A stretch of 64,000 nucleotides of DNA, from assembly GCA_964429805.1 (NCBI GenBank), contig CAYSDH010000001.1, positions 62,001 through 126,000 of the forward strand, written 5' to 3'. A program made the position numbers and the translations under genes. Below, piece after piece: positions 8,920-16,026 of the stretch. The first letter of the stretch is position 1; each line of letters begins with the position of its first letter. The notes under the pieces are model-generated. The model ran no database searches. It worked only from the letters and a program-made list of their open reading frames with translations, and was not told where the DNA came from. The DNA comes from CAYSDH01 sp964429805. Lineage in GTDB: Bacteria > Bacteroidota > Bacteroidia > Flavobacteriales_D > JABDKJ01.

Positions 8920-10373
8920 CCTTCCATTTTAAGATATGCACCGAGACCTTGGAGTCCGCCTTCTCTGCCAAATCCGCTCTCCTTGTATCCTCCAAAAGGT
9001 GAGGTAGGGTCAAATTTGTTGTAGGTATTGGCCCAGACCACACCAGCATTCATCTGACTAGTCATGTTAAAAATCTTACTGCCCTTGTCCGTCCATACGC
9101 CAGCAGAAAGTCCATAAGGAGTGTTATTCGCCTTCTTGATTACTTCGCTCACCGTTCTGAATGTTTGCACCGCCAGCACTGGACCAAATATTTCTTCTTG
9201 CGCTATTCTATTACTCTGGGCCACATTAGTAAATAAGGTAGGTGGACACCAGTTTCCTTTTTTCGGAATACTGCATGCTGGCTGATAAAATTCTGCTCCT
9301 TCCTTCTTACCTATTTTGATGTATTTCTTGATTGTGGCGAGCTGCTCTTTTGAGTTAATCGCACCGATGTCTGTGTTCTTATCTAGTGGATCTCCAACCA
9401 CCAGTGAGTTCATGCGGTGCTTGAGTTTCCTGATCACCTCTTCAGAGACAGACTCTTGCACAAAGAGCCTACTTCCTGCACAACAGACATGTCCTTGATT
9501 GAAGTAAATACCATTAATTATACCCTCTACGGCTTGGTCTATAGTGGCATCTTCAAATATGATGTTGGCCGCTTTTCCGCCTAATTCGAGTGTACACTTC
9601 TTGTTGGTAGAGGCAATAGACTTTTGAATGATCTTACCCACGTTGGTCGATCCGGTAAAGGCTATTTTATCGACATCATCATGATTGACAATGGCCGCAC
9701 CCGTTTCTCCATGTCCAGTGACGATGTTAACTACCCCAGGAGGCAAATCCGCTTCTTGTATAATCTCAGCCAGCTTAAGTGCCGTGAGCGAAGTAGTCTC
9801 GGCAGGCTTTAACACCACCGTGTTTCCGCAAGCCAAAGCTGGAGCGATTTTCCATGCCGCCATCAAGAGTGGGAAATTCCAAGGTATAATCTGTCCGGCC
9901 ACTCCAAGAGGCGATACTTCGCGATTAGGAAAAGCATAATCTAACTTGTCTGCCCAACCAGCATAATAAAAGAAGTGCGCTGCCGCTAGTGGCACATCTA
10001 CATCACGAGATTCTCTAATGACTTTTCCACCATCTAGAGTTTCGATTACTGCGAGCTCTCTGGCCCGCTCCTGCATCATTCTGGCAATACGGTAGATGTA
10101 CTTGCCGCGCTCTTTTGCGGGCATCTTTTTCCAGTATTTGTCATAAGCCGTGCGGGCGGATTTTACGGCATTATCCACATCCTTAGCAGTCGCTTCAGTC
10201 ACTTTAGCGATGAGCTTATCAGTGGCTGGGTTGATAGAATCAAACTTCTGACCCTTTGCCGACTTGACAAATTTGCCTCCTATAAAGAGGTCATACTCGT
10301 CTTTCAAATTAATGTGACCAGTGCTCTCAGGGGCTGGAGCTAAATCCCATTTTCCATTCATTTTCAAACTCAT
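8916..10373 (-). CDS. NAD(P)-dependent aldehyde dehydrogenase
   Basis: This 485-residue protein is a complete ALDH-superfamily enzyme. It has the Rossmann region IPWNFPLLMAAWKIAPAL, the glycine motif FTGSTNVGKII, the general-base Glu in CTLELGGKAANIIF and the nucleophile region NQGHVCCAGSRLFV with a Cys pair. It ends in the standard FGGYKESGFGREGGL block. Substrate is uncertain. It sits two bases downstream of deoC, whose product cleaves deoxyribose-5-phosphate to glyceraldehyde-3-phosphate and acetaldehyde, so oxidation of the released acetaldehyde is a reasonable inference. A 4-base overlap couples it to the catalytically incomplete ALDH-like gene that follows. Confidence 0.93.
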   Translation of the reverse strand: MSLKMNGKWDLAPAPESTGHINLKDEYDLFIGGKFVKSAKGQKFDSINPATDKLIAKVTEATAKDVDNAVKSARTAYDKYWKKMPAKERGKYIYRIARMMQERARELAVIETLDGGKVIRESRDVDVPLAAAHFFYYAGWADKLDYAFPNREVSPLGVAGQIIPWNFPLLMAAWKIAPALACGNTVVLKPAETTSLTALKLAEIIQEADLPPGVVNIVTGHGETGAAIVNHDDVDKIAFTGSTNVGKIIQKSIASTNKKCTLELGGKAANIIFEDATIDQAVEGIINGIYFNQGHVCCAGSRLFVQESVSEEVIRKLKHRMNSLVVGDPLDKNTDIGAINSKEQLATIKKYIKIGKKEGAEFYQPACSIPKKGNWCPPTLFTNVAQSNRIAQEEIFGPVLAVQTFRTVSEVIKKANNTPYGLSAGVWTDKGSKIFNMTSQMNAGVVWANTYNKFDPTSPFGGYKESGFGREGGLQGLGAYLKMEG

Positions 10374-10375
10374 AC

Positions 10376-11284
10376 TTAGTCTATTGAAAAGTAATCTGAT
10401 GATTGATATACACCTGTGCGTTGCTTGATGATTTGCATCAGTACGTCATTTGCCAAGCTGCTGGCTCCAAATCTGAACCACTTATTATCCAACCAGTCGT
10501 CTCCGAGGGTTTCTTTAACCATAATCAAATAGTGGAGCGCCAATTTTGACTTTGAAATGCCGCCAGCTGGTTTCATTCCAACCATCTCTCCTGTCTTTAG
10601 AAAATGGTCTCTTATAGCTTCCAGCATGACTAAAGTCACAGGCATGGTAGCCGCGGGCTTTATCTTACCTGTTGAGGTCTTTATGAAATCAGCTCCTGCT
10701 GCGATAGCGATATCACTTGCTCGTCTTACGTTGTCTAATGTGTTTAGCTCACCAGTTTCCAGAATAACTTTGAGTCTCGCTTTGGCACAGGCTTCTTTTA
10801 CTGCCGCTATCTCGTCATACACATAGGTATATTCGCCTTGCAAAAAGCGGCCTCGAGATATGACCATATCCACTTCGTCAGCGCCTTGGTCTACGGCCAT
10901 TTTGACGTCTTCTAACTTTAAAGACAAAGAGCTGTTTCCACTTGGAAATGCCGTGGCGACAGAGGCTACTTTAATTTTTGTTCCCTTCAGCTCAGACTTT
11001 GCCAACCCTACATAGTTAGGGTAGACACATACTGCCGCAACAGTCGGAATGTCTTCAGCAGCGTCATGCAAATGGTTGGCCTTATAGCAGAGTTGCTTGA
11101 CCTTGCCTTGGGTGTCCATGCCTTCCAGAGTAGTCAGGTCTATCATGTTCAAGGCCATATATAGCCCCTGCATTTTAGCTTCCTTTTTGATACTTCTCTT
11201 GGTAAATCTCGAGCTACGCTCGACCACACCTACTTGATCTACAGCAGGTGATGTTGTGGGAATAGGGTACTTCTTTTTGGCCAT
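10376..11284 (-). CDS. deoC: Deoxyribose-phosphate aldolase
   Basis: This 302-residue class I aldolase cleaves 2-deoxyribose-5-phosphate into glyceraldehyde-3-phosphate and acetaldehyde in deoxynucleoside catabolism. Family blocks are clear: AVCVYPNYVGLAK (the conserved VCV/P region), VDQGADEVDMVISRG, the KVILETGEL strand, and the Schiff-base lysine in ADFIKTSTGKI. A second lysine lies in VGMKPAGGI. At about 300 residues it is of the longer DeoC type, with an N-terminal extension of about 45 residues. It heads a tight minus-strand unit with the two ALDH genes. A CAAAGGAA (minus TTCCTTTG) about 30 bases upstream of the start is a possible -7 box with one mismatch. Confidence 0.95.
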   Translation of the reverse strand: MAKKKYPIPTTSPAVDQVGVVERSSRFTKRSIKKEAKMQGLYMALNMIDLTTLEGMDTQGKVKQLCYKANHLHDAAEDIPTVAAVCVYPNYVGLAKSELKGTKIKVASVATAFPSGNSSLSLKLEDVKMAVDQGADEVDMVISRGRFLQGEYTYVYDEIAAVKEACAKARLKVILETGELNTLDNVRRASDIAIAAGADFIKTSTGKIKPAATMPVTLVMLEAIRDHFLKTGEMVGMKPAGGISKSKLALHYLIMVKETLGDDWLDNKWFRFGASSLANDVLMQIIKQRTGVYQSSDYFSID

Positions 11285-11375
11285 TTTTTACTGGGAGATC
11301 TTGTGTCGTGGGTGCAAAGGAATGAAAAAGCAGACAAAGAGCAGTTGACAGGGCGTCAAACTATGTCAGATTCAG

Positions 11376-11406
11376 TTGCTTGAGCAATTCTATAGGCCTA
11401 TCTTTG
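11376..11406 (+). promoter_or_regulatory. Putative Bacteroidota promoter for cysC-cysD-cysN
   Basis: A TTG at 11376-11378 is followed 20 bases later by TATCTTTG at 11399-11406, an exact match to the Bacteroidota -7 consensus TAnnTTTG. Transcription would start near 11413, just before the ATG at 11421. This placement argues that the upstream TTG codon at 11376 is the -33 element and not a translation start. Confidence 0.55.
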
Positions 11407-11420
11407 CCGCCCATAAATTT

Positions 11421-12026
11421 ATGGAGGAAAGAGAAGGAAATATCTTCACCATCTTTGATGAGATGCTGAGCCGAGAAGAAAAGCAAGAGCTTCTTGAGCA
11501 AAAGGCTGTCGTGATATGGCTAACAGGGCTATCTGGTTCTGGCAAAAGCACCATCGCTAAGGCACTAGAGAGAATGATTCATGCTGATGGGAAACTTTGT
11601 CAGTTGCTAGATGGCGATAACATAAGGGCGGGTATCAATAATAACCTTGGTTTTTCAGCTGAAGACCGCAAGGAGAACATTAGGCGAATTGCTGAAGTAA
11701 GTAAGCTTTTTGTGAACTGTGGCGTGATTACGATCAATTGCTTTGTGAGCCCGACTAAGGAGATACGCGCTCAGGCCAAAGACATCATCGGTGCTGATGA
11801 CTTTATAGAGGTGTTTGTCAATACGCCACTCGAAATCTGCGAATCGCGAGATGTGAAGGGCTTGTACAAAAAGGCTCGTGCAGGAGAGATAAAAAACTTT
11901 ACTGGTATAGACGCGCCCTTTGAGGCACCAGAATCTGCAGACTTGGACCTTCTCACTGAAGGAAAAACTGTGGTTGAAACGGCTAAAGAACTATACGAGT
12001 TCATCAACATGAGAATAGAAGAATAA
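11421..12026 (+). CDS. cysC: Adenylylsulfate kinase
   Basis: This P-loop kinase phosphorylates adenosine 5'-phosphosulfate to PAPS. The Walker A motif is WLTGLSGSGKSTIAKAL, followed by LLDGDNIRAGINNNLGFS and RRIAEVSKLF, all APS-kinase hallmarks. The frame stays open upstream to a TTG at 11376 (216 residues), but I prefer the ATG at 11421 (201 residues). It gives the usual family length and a MEEREGNIFTIFDEML start like other Bacteroidota CysC proteins, and the upstream codons are occupied by a good promoter match. Its stop is followed after one base by the cysD ATG, so cysC-cysD-cysN form one operon. Confidence 0.94.
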   Translation: MEEREGNIFTIFDEMLSREEKQELLEQKAVVIWLTGLSGSGKSTIAKALERMIHADGKLCQLLDGDNIRAGINNNLGFSAEDRKENIRRIAEVSKLFVNCGVITINCFVSPTKEIRAQAKDIIGADDFIEVFVNTPLEICESRDVKGLYKKARAGEIKNFTGIDAPFEAPESADLDLLTEGKTVVETAKELYEFINMRIEE

Positions 12027-12027
12027 T

Positions 12028-12933
12028 ATGGGAGCATATAGCTTAACACATTTAAAAGAGTTGGAGTCGGAGTCTATCTACGTGCTTCGAGAAGTTGCCG
12101 CTCAGTTTGAAAAACCTGTGATGCTTTTTTCAGGTGGAAAGGACTCTATCGTGATGTTTCACCTGGCTAGAAAGGCCTTTTTTCCGGCCAAGGTTCCGTT
12201 CCCATTATTGCATGTAGACACGGGGCACAACTTCCCAGAAACCATCGAGTTTAGAGACTCTTTGATGGAAAAGACAGGAGCAAAACTCATCGTGGGATCT
12301 GTTCAGCAGTCTATTGACGAAGGAAAAGTAACCGAAGAAAAAGGATTTAACGCCAGTAGAAATGGACTCCAAACAGTGACACTGCTTGAGTCTCTTGAAA
12401 ACGGCAAGTTTGATGCGGCCATGGGTGGAGCGCGCAGGGATGAAGAGAAGGCGAGAGCCAAAGAGCGTTTTTTCTCTCACCGAGATGAGTTTGGTCAGTG
12501 GGACCCAAAAAATCAGCGTCCAGAGCTGTGGAATATCTTTAATGGTAGCAAGCACATGGGCGAGCATTTCCGTGTATTCCCTATTTCAAACTGGACGGAA
12601 ATGGATATCTGGCAGTATATCTTGGCAGAAAACATAGACATCCCGTCACTATACTTTAGTCACAAGAGAGAGGTGTTTGAGCGAGATGGAGTCATCCTTG
12701 CGGCTACAGAGGTAATAGAGCGAAAGGACAGTGAAGAAGTGAAGGAGCAGGTAGTCAGGTTTAGAACAATAGGCGACATGACTTGCACCGGTGCAGTGAT
12801 GTCAGATGCTGACACTTTAGAGAAAATTATAGACGAAGTCTCTTCAACACGAGTGACCGAACGTGGCGGCCGATCTGACGACAAGCGAAGCGAAGCCGCA
12901 ATGGAAGACCGTAAGAAGAAAGGATATTTCTAA
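12028..12933 (+). CDS. cysD: Sulfate adenylyltransferase subunit 2
   Basis: This 301-residue PP-loop ATP pyrophosphatase is the catalytic subunit of ATP sulfurylase, forming APS from ATP and sulfate. The PP-loop is VMLFSGGKDSIVMFHLAR at residues 31-48. Further family blocks are LLHVDTGHNFPETIEFRD, AAMGGARRDEEKARAKERFF and the C-terminal GRSDDKRSEAAMEDRKKKGYF region, which marks the CysD type. Length is typical (about 300). It lies one base after cysC and 19 bases before cysN, the GTPase subunit that drives the reaction by GTP hydrolysis. Confidence 0.97.
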   Translation: MGAYSLTHLKELESESIYVLREVAAQFEKPVMLFSGGKDSIVMFHLARKAFFPAKVPFPLLHVDTGHNFPETIEFRDSLMEKTGAKLIVGSVQQSIDEGKVTEEKGFNASRNGLQTVTLLESLENGKFDAAMGGARRDEEKARAKERFFSHRDEFGQWDPKNQRPELWNIFNGSKHMGEHFRVFPISNWTEMDIWQYILAENIDIPSLYFSHKREVFERDGVILAATEVIERKDSEEVKEQVVRFRTIGDMTCTGAVMSDADTLEKIIDEVSSTRVTERGGRSDDKRSEAAMEDRKKKGYF

Positions 12934-12952
12934 CATTTAGAATTAAAGACAG

Positions 12953-14227
12953 ATGAGCGACCAGAACGCATATTTAGACATGGACCTCTTGAGGTTTACT
13001 ACGGCAGGAAGTGTTGATGACGGAAAATCCACACTCATTGGCCGTATGCTCTTTGATTCTAAATCCATCTTCCAAGACCAGATGGAGGCCATAGAGCAAG
13101 CATCAGAGCGCATAGGTGGAGCAACCGAGGGAGTCAACCTAGCCTTGCTTACAGACGGACTTCGTGCAGAGAGAGAACAAGGAATTACGATTGACGTAGC
13201 CTACAGATATTTCGCCACTCCAAAGCGAAAATTCATCATCGCAGACACGCCAGGCCACATCCAGTATACCCGTAACATGGTAACTGGTGCGAGTACGGCC
13301 AACTTGGCCATCATCCTTGTAGATGCGCGTCATGGTATGGTCGAGCAGACGTGCCGACATGCATTCATCGCTTCATTGTTGCAAATACCGCACATCGTAT
13401 TCTGCGTAAACAAGATGGACTTGGTGGACTATGCGCAAGAGTCTTTTGACAAAATCAAAAATCAAATTGATGATTTCTGCACCAAGCTTGAGGTCACAGA
13501 CATTCGCTTCATTCCGATTTCTGCACTCAAAGGAGACAATGTGGTGCACAAATCTGAAAACATGGATTGGTACCAAGGTGCTACACTGATGTATACTTTG
13601 GAAAATGTACACATCTCGGGCGATCACAATCATGTAGATTGTCGGTTCCCAGTGCAGACGGTTATAAGACCGCAGACTGAAGAGTTTCACGACTACAGAG
13701 GTTATGCAGGTAGAATTGCAGGAGGAGTATTTAAAGTAGGTGATGAAGTCACGCTGCTCCCTTCTGGGTTCCAATCAAAAATAGCCAGCATCAACACCAT
13801 GGATGGTGAGATTAACGAGGCCTATGCGCCAATGAGTGTGACCATCTGCCTAGAAAACGAAATGGACTTGAGTCGTGGTGACATGATAGTCAGGACCAAT
13901 AATCAGCCAGAAAACAGTCAAGACGTAGAGCTGATGATTTGCTGGATGGGTGAGAAGCCACTTGTTCCAAACGGAAAGTATGCGCTCAGACACACGTCTA
14001 AGGATGCGCGTTGTGTCATCAAAGAGGTGAACTACAAAGTGGACATCAACACGCTGCACCGCATGGAAGATGATAAGACAATAGGCATGAATGACATCGG
14101 ACGAATTAAAATCCGAACTACTTCGCCATTGTTTTACGACAAGTACACGCGTAACCGTATCACCGGGTCTATCATTTTGATTGATGAAGCAACCAACAAC
14201 ACGGTTGGTGCAGGAATGATTATCTGA
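12953..14227 (+). CDS. cysN: Sulfate adenylyltransferase subunit 1 (GTPase)
   Basis: This 424-residue translation-factor-like GTPase couples GTP hydrolysis to APS synthesis by CysD. GTP-binding motifs are intact: G1 TAGSVDDGKSTLIGRML, G3 IADTPGHIQYTRNM, G4 FCVNKMDLVD. Domains 2 and 3 follow (VQTVIRPQTEEFHDYRGYAG, then VPNGKYALRHTSKDARCVI). It is the stand-alone CysN form: no CysC domain is fused at the C-terminus, consistent with the separate cysC gene upstream. The final codon abuts the stop of the convergent lptB gene with no spacer and no visible hairpin, so the operon's terminator is not apparent. Confidence 0.96.
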   Translation: MSDQNAYLDMDLLRFTTAGSVDDGKSTLIGRMLFDSKSIFQDQMEAIEQASERIGGATEGVNLALLTDGLRAEREQGITIDVAYRYFATPKRKFIIADTPGHIQYTRNMVTGASTANLAIILVDARHGMVEQTCRHAFIASLLQIPHIVFCVNKMDLVDYAQESFDKIKNQIDDFCTKLEVTDIRFIPISALKGDNVVHKSENMDWYQGATLMYTLENVHISGDHNHVDCRFPVQTVIRPQTEEFHDYRGYAGRIAGGVFKVGDEVTLLPSGFQSKIASINTMDGEINEAYAPMSVTICLENEMDLSRGDMIVRTNNQPENSQDVELMICWMGEKPLVPNGKYALRHTSKDARCVIKEVNYKVDINTLHRMEDDKTIGMNDIGRIKIRTTSPLFYDKYTRNRITGSIILIDEATNNTVGAGMII

Positions 14228-14965
14228 TTAAACAGACTTTTTTCTCAACTCGAAATTTTGTCCGAGATATACTCTTCGGGCCGTTTCGTTTTCAGCAAGT
14301 TCTTCTGCGCTGCCACTTAGCAGTATATTTCCTTCAAACATGAGGTAGGCACGGTCAGTGATTGACAGTGTAGCTTGCACATCGTGATCTGATATAAGAA
14401 TGCCAATGTTTTTATCCTTTAGCTTGGCGACTATGCTCTGAATGTCTTCTACCGCAATAGGGTCTACTCCTGCAAAAGGCTCATCAAGTAAGATAAATTT
14501 AGGGTCAGTGGCGAGGGCTCTAGCTATCTCTGTTCTTCTGCGTTCACCTCCAGACAAGAAGTCTCCTCTATTGGTCCTGACATGACCGAGACCAAACTCT
14601 TCGAGCAGGCTCTCCATTTTAAATTCTTGTTCCTTCTTCGTCAGCTTGGTCATTTCAAGAATGGCCTTGAGGTTGTCTTCCACACTGAGTTTTCTAAATA
14701 CCGAAGGTTCTTGAGGCAGATAGCCCACACCCATTTGAGCTCTGCGATACATGGGCTCATTGGTTATCTCCTTGCCGTCTAGATGTATGGCGCCAGCAAA
14801 GGGCTGTACAAGTCCGACTATCATATAAAAAGAGGTAGTCTTTCCTGCTCCATTTGGACCGAGCAGACCTACAATCTCTCCTTGATTGACCTCCACAGAG
14901 ACCCCCTTGACCACCATGCGATTGCCATATTTCTTTTGAATGTCGTGGGCACTGAGTTTCATCAT
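14228..14965 (-). CDS. lptB: LPS export ABC transporter ATP-binding protein
   Basis: This 245-residue ABC ATPase is the cytoplasmic motor of the Lpt machine that extracts LPS from the inner membrane. Motifs: Walker A GLLGPNGAGKTTSFYMI, Q-loop GYLPQEPSVFRKLSVEDN, signature FLSGGERRRTEIARAL, Walker B FILLDEPFAGVDPIAVEDI and H-loop ISDHDVQATL. The DPIAVEDIQ stretch after Walker B and the GYLPQEPSVFR block are typical of LptB rather than LivF-type ATPases. It lies 14 bases after tatC on the same strand. The other lpt genes are not in the window. Confidence 0.92.
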   Translation of the reverse strand: MMKLSAHDIQKKYGNRMVVKGVSVEVNQGEIVGLLGPNGAGKTTSFYMIVGLVQPFAGAIHLDGKEITNEPMYRRAQMGVGYLPQEPSVFRKLSVEDNLKAILEMTKLTKKEQEFKMESLLEEFGLGHVRTNRGDFLSGGERRRTEIARALATDPKFILLDEPFAGVDPIAVEDIQSIVAKLKDKNIGILISDHDVQATLSITDRAYLMFEGNILLSGSAEELAENETARRVYLGQNFELRKKSV

Positions 14966-14979
14966 TGGTCAAATATAGA

Positions 14980-15831
14980 CTAGTTCATCGCTGCTTTTTG
15001 CTGATTTTTCACCACACGTTTTGCAATGAAAATGCCAATCTCATATAGTAACATGATTGGGATGGTAATTAGTACCTGAGAAAAAAAATCTGGCGGGGTA
15101 ATTAAAGCTGCGAGAACCAACACGGCTACAAGCGCATGCTTTCTGTACTTTTTAAGAATGTCTGGGCCTATTAGTCCAAGTTTGGTAAAGACATAGATGA
15201 CAATGGGTAGCTGAAATAAAATACCTGATATGAGTGTCCATATACTTACGGCCGACACTACTTTATCAAACTTAAATTCTTTGACCACCATGTCGCTGAT
15301 TGAAAACGTGTAGAAGAATCTCATGGCAATTGGGACCAAGACAAAATAGCCGAAGAGTATGCCTAAAAAGAACAACAGGCTCATCCAAAATGTCATGCCT
15401 TTGGCTTGCTTTTGTTCCTTCTCTTTTAAGCCCGGTGAGATAAATCCCCATACCTGAGAAAACACATACGGAAAGGCGAGAATTAATCCAGCAATTAGGC
15501 CAGTCATCACAAACGAAGAGATCTCGGCAGTGAGGTCAATGGCTTGCATCTTTTTTTCTCCATCACCGAGTAGACTCTCGCAGAATCCGTCAGACATGGT
15601 GCATAAGAACTGGTTAGTTGGAAACCAATCTGTGAGTGGTCCAAAAATAATTACGTCAAATAAAAAGTCGCTGAATATCAGCGCAATAACACTTCCAATG
15701 ACAATGGCAATTGCCGAACGGATAATACGCCAGCGCAGTTCTTCCAGATGATCGAGAAAGGGCATTTCACTCTTCTCGTCTATCTGATCTAGCTGAACCT
15801 GATCTTTTCTGACTCGTGTATCTGTTTCCAT
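14980..15831 (-). CDS. tatC: Twin-arginine translocase subunit TatC
   Basis: This protein of about 283 residues is the polytopic receptor for twin-arginine signal peptides in the inner membrane. The family hallmark MPFLDHLEELRWRIIRS is near residue 24-40, and six hydrophobic segments follow, with the conserved FVMTGLIAGLILAFPYVF and RKHALVAVLVLAALITPPD regions. A cytoplasmic N-terminal extension of about 22 charged residues precedes the hallmark. The frame can be read from a TTG at 15834, but the next codon (15831-15829) is ATG and is the better start. TatA/B genes are not in the window. Confidence 0.94.
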   Translation of the reverse strand: METDTRVRKDQVQLDQIDEKSEMPFLDHLEELRWRIIRSAIAIVIGSVIALIFSDFLFDVIIFGPLTDWFPTNQFLCTMSDGFCESLLGDGEKKMQAIDLTAEISSFVMTGLIAGLILAFPYVFSQVWGFISPGLKEKEQKQAKGMTFWMSLLFFLGILFGYFVLVPIAMRFFYTFSISDMVVKEFKFDKVVSAVSIWTLISGILFQLPIVIYVFTKLGLIGPDILKKYRKHALVAVLVLAALITPPDFFSQVLITIPIMLLYEIGIFIAKRVVKNQQKAAMN

Positions 15832-15842
15832 CAATGCGATGC

Positions 15843-15850
15843 CAAAGGTA
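15843..15850 (-). promoter_or_regulatory. Possible -7 box upstream of tatC
   Basis: On the minus strand the sequence reads TACCTTTG, an exact TAnnTTTG match, 11 bases before the tatC ATG. The best upstream TTTG (in TTTTTG) is only 15 bases away instead of about 19, so the assignment is weak. Confidence 0.3.
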
Positions 15851-15954
15851 AGGGATCACAATCGTCAAAAAGGAGGTTGCGGTTACATTCTGAATCATGA
15901 AAAAAATACCATAAAAAGAGTAGATAATCTCCCTTTAAAGGCTTTCGAGGTCAA

Positions 15955-15962
15955 TAGATTTG
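15955..15962 (+). promoter_or_regulatory. Possible -7 box of the recQ promoter
   Basis: TAGATTTG at 15955-15962 is an exact match to TAnnTTTG. A TTTA 17 bases upstream could serve as an imperfect -33 element. This predicts a leader of about 60 bases, which contains AAGGAAAAA 8 bases before the recQ ATG. Confidence 0.4.
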
Positions 15963-16026
15963 TTTTATATTAGCTTTAGTTCCAAGGGGCGCGAAACCCG
16001 CTCAAACTGCTAAGGAAAAACATACA

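Noticed and set aside
12028..12933. CysD PP-loop protein considered as part of a DNA phosphorothioation (dnd) system
   Set aside because: It carries the full CysD signature and is followed by cysN and preceded by cysC; no dnd genes are present.
13373..13774. Antisense frame of 133 codons within cysN
   Set aside because: Shadow of the conserved GTPase domain; composition follows complementary codons and it has no recognisable features.
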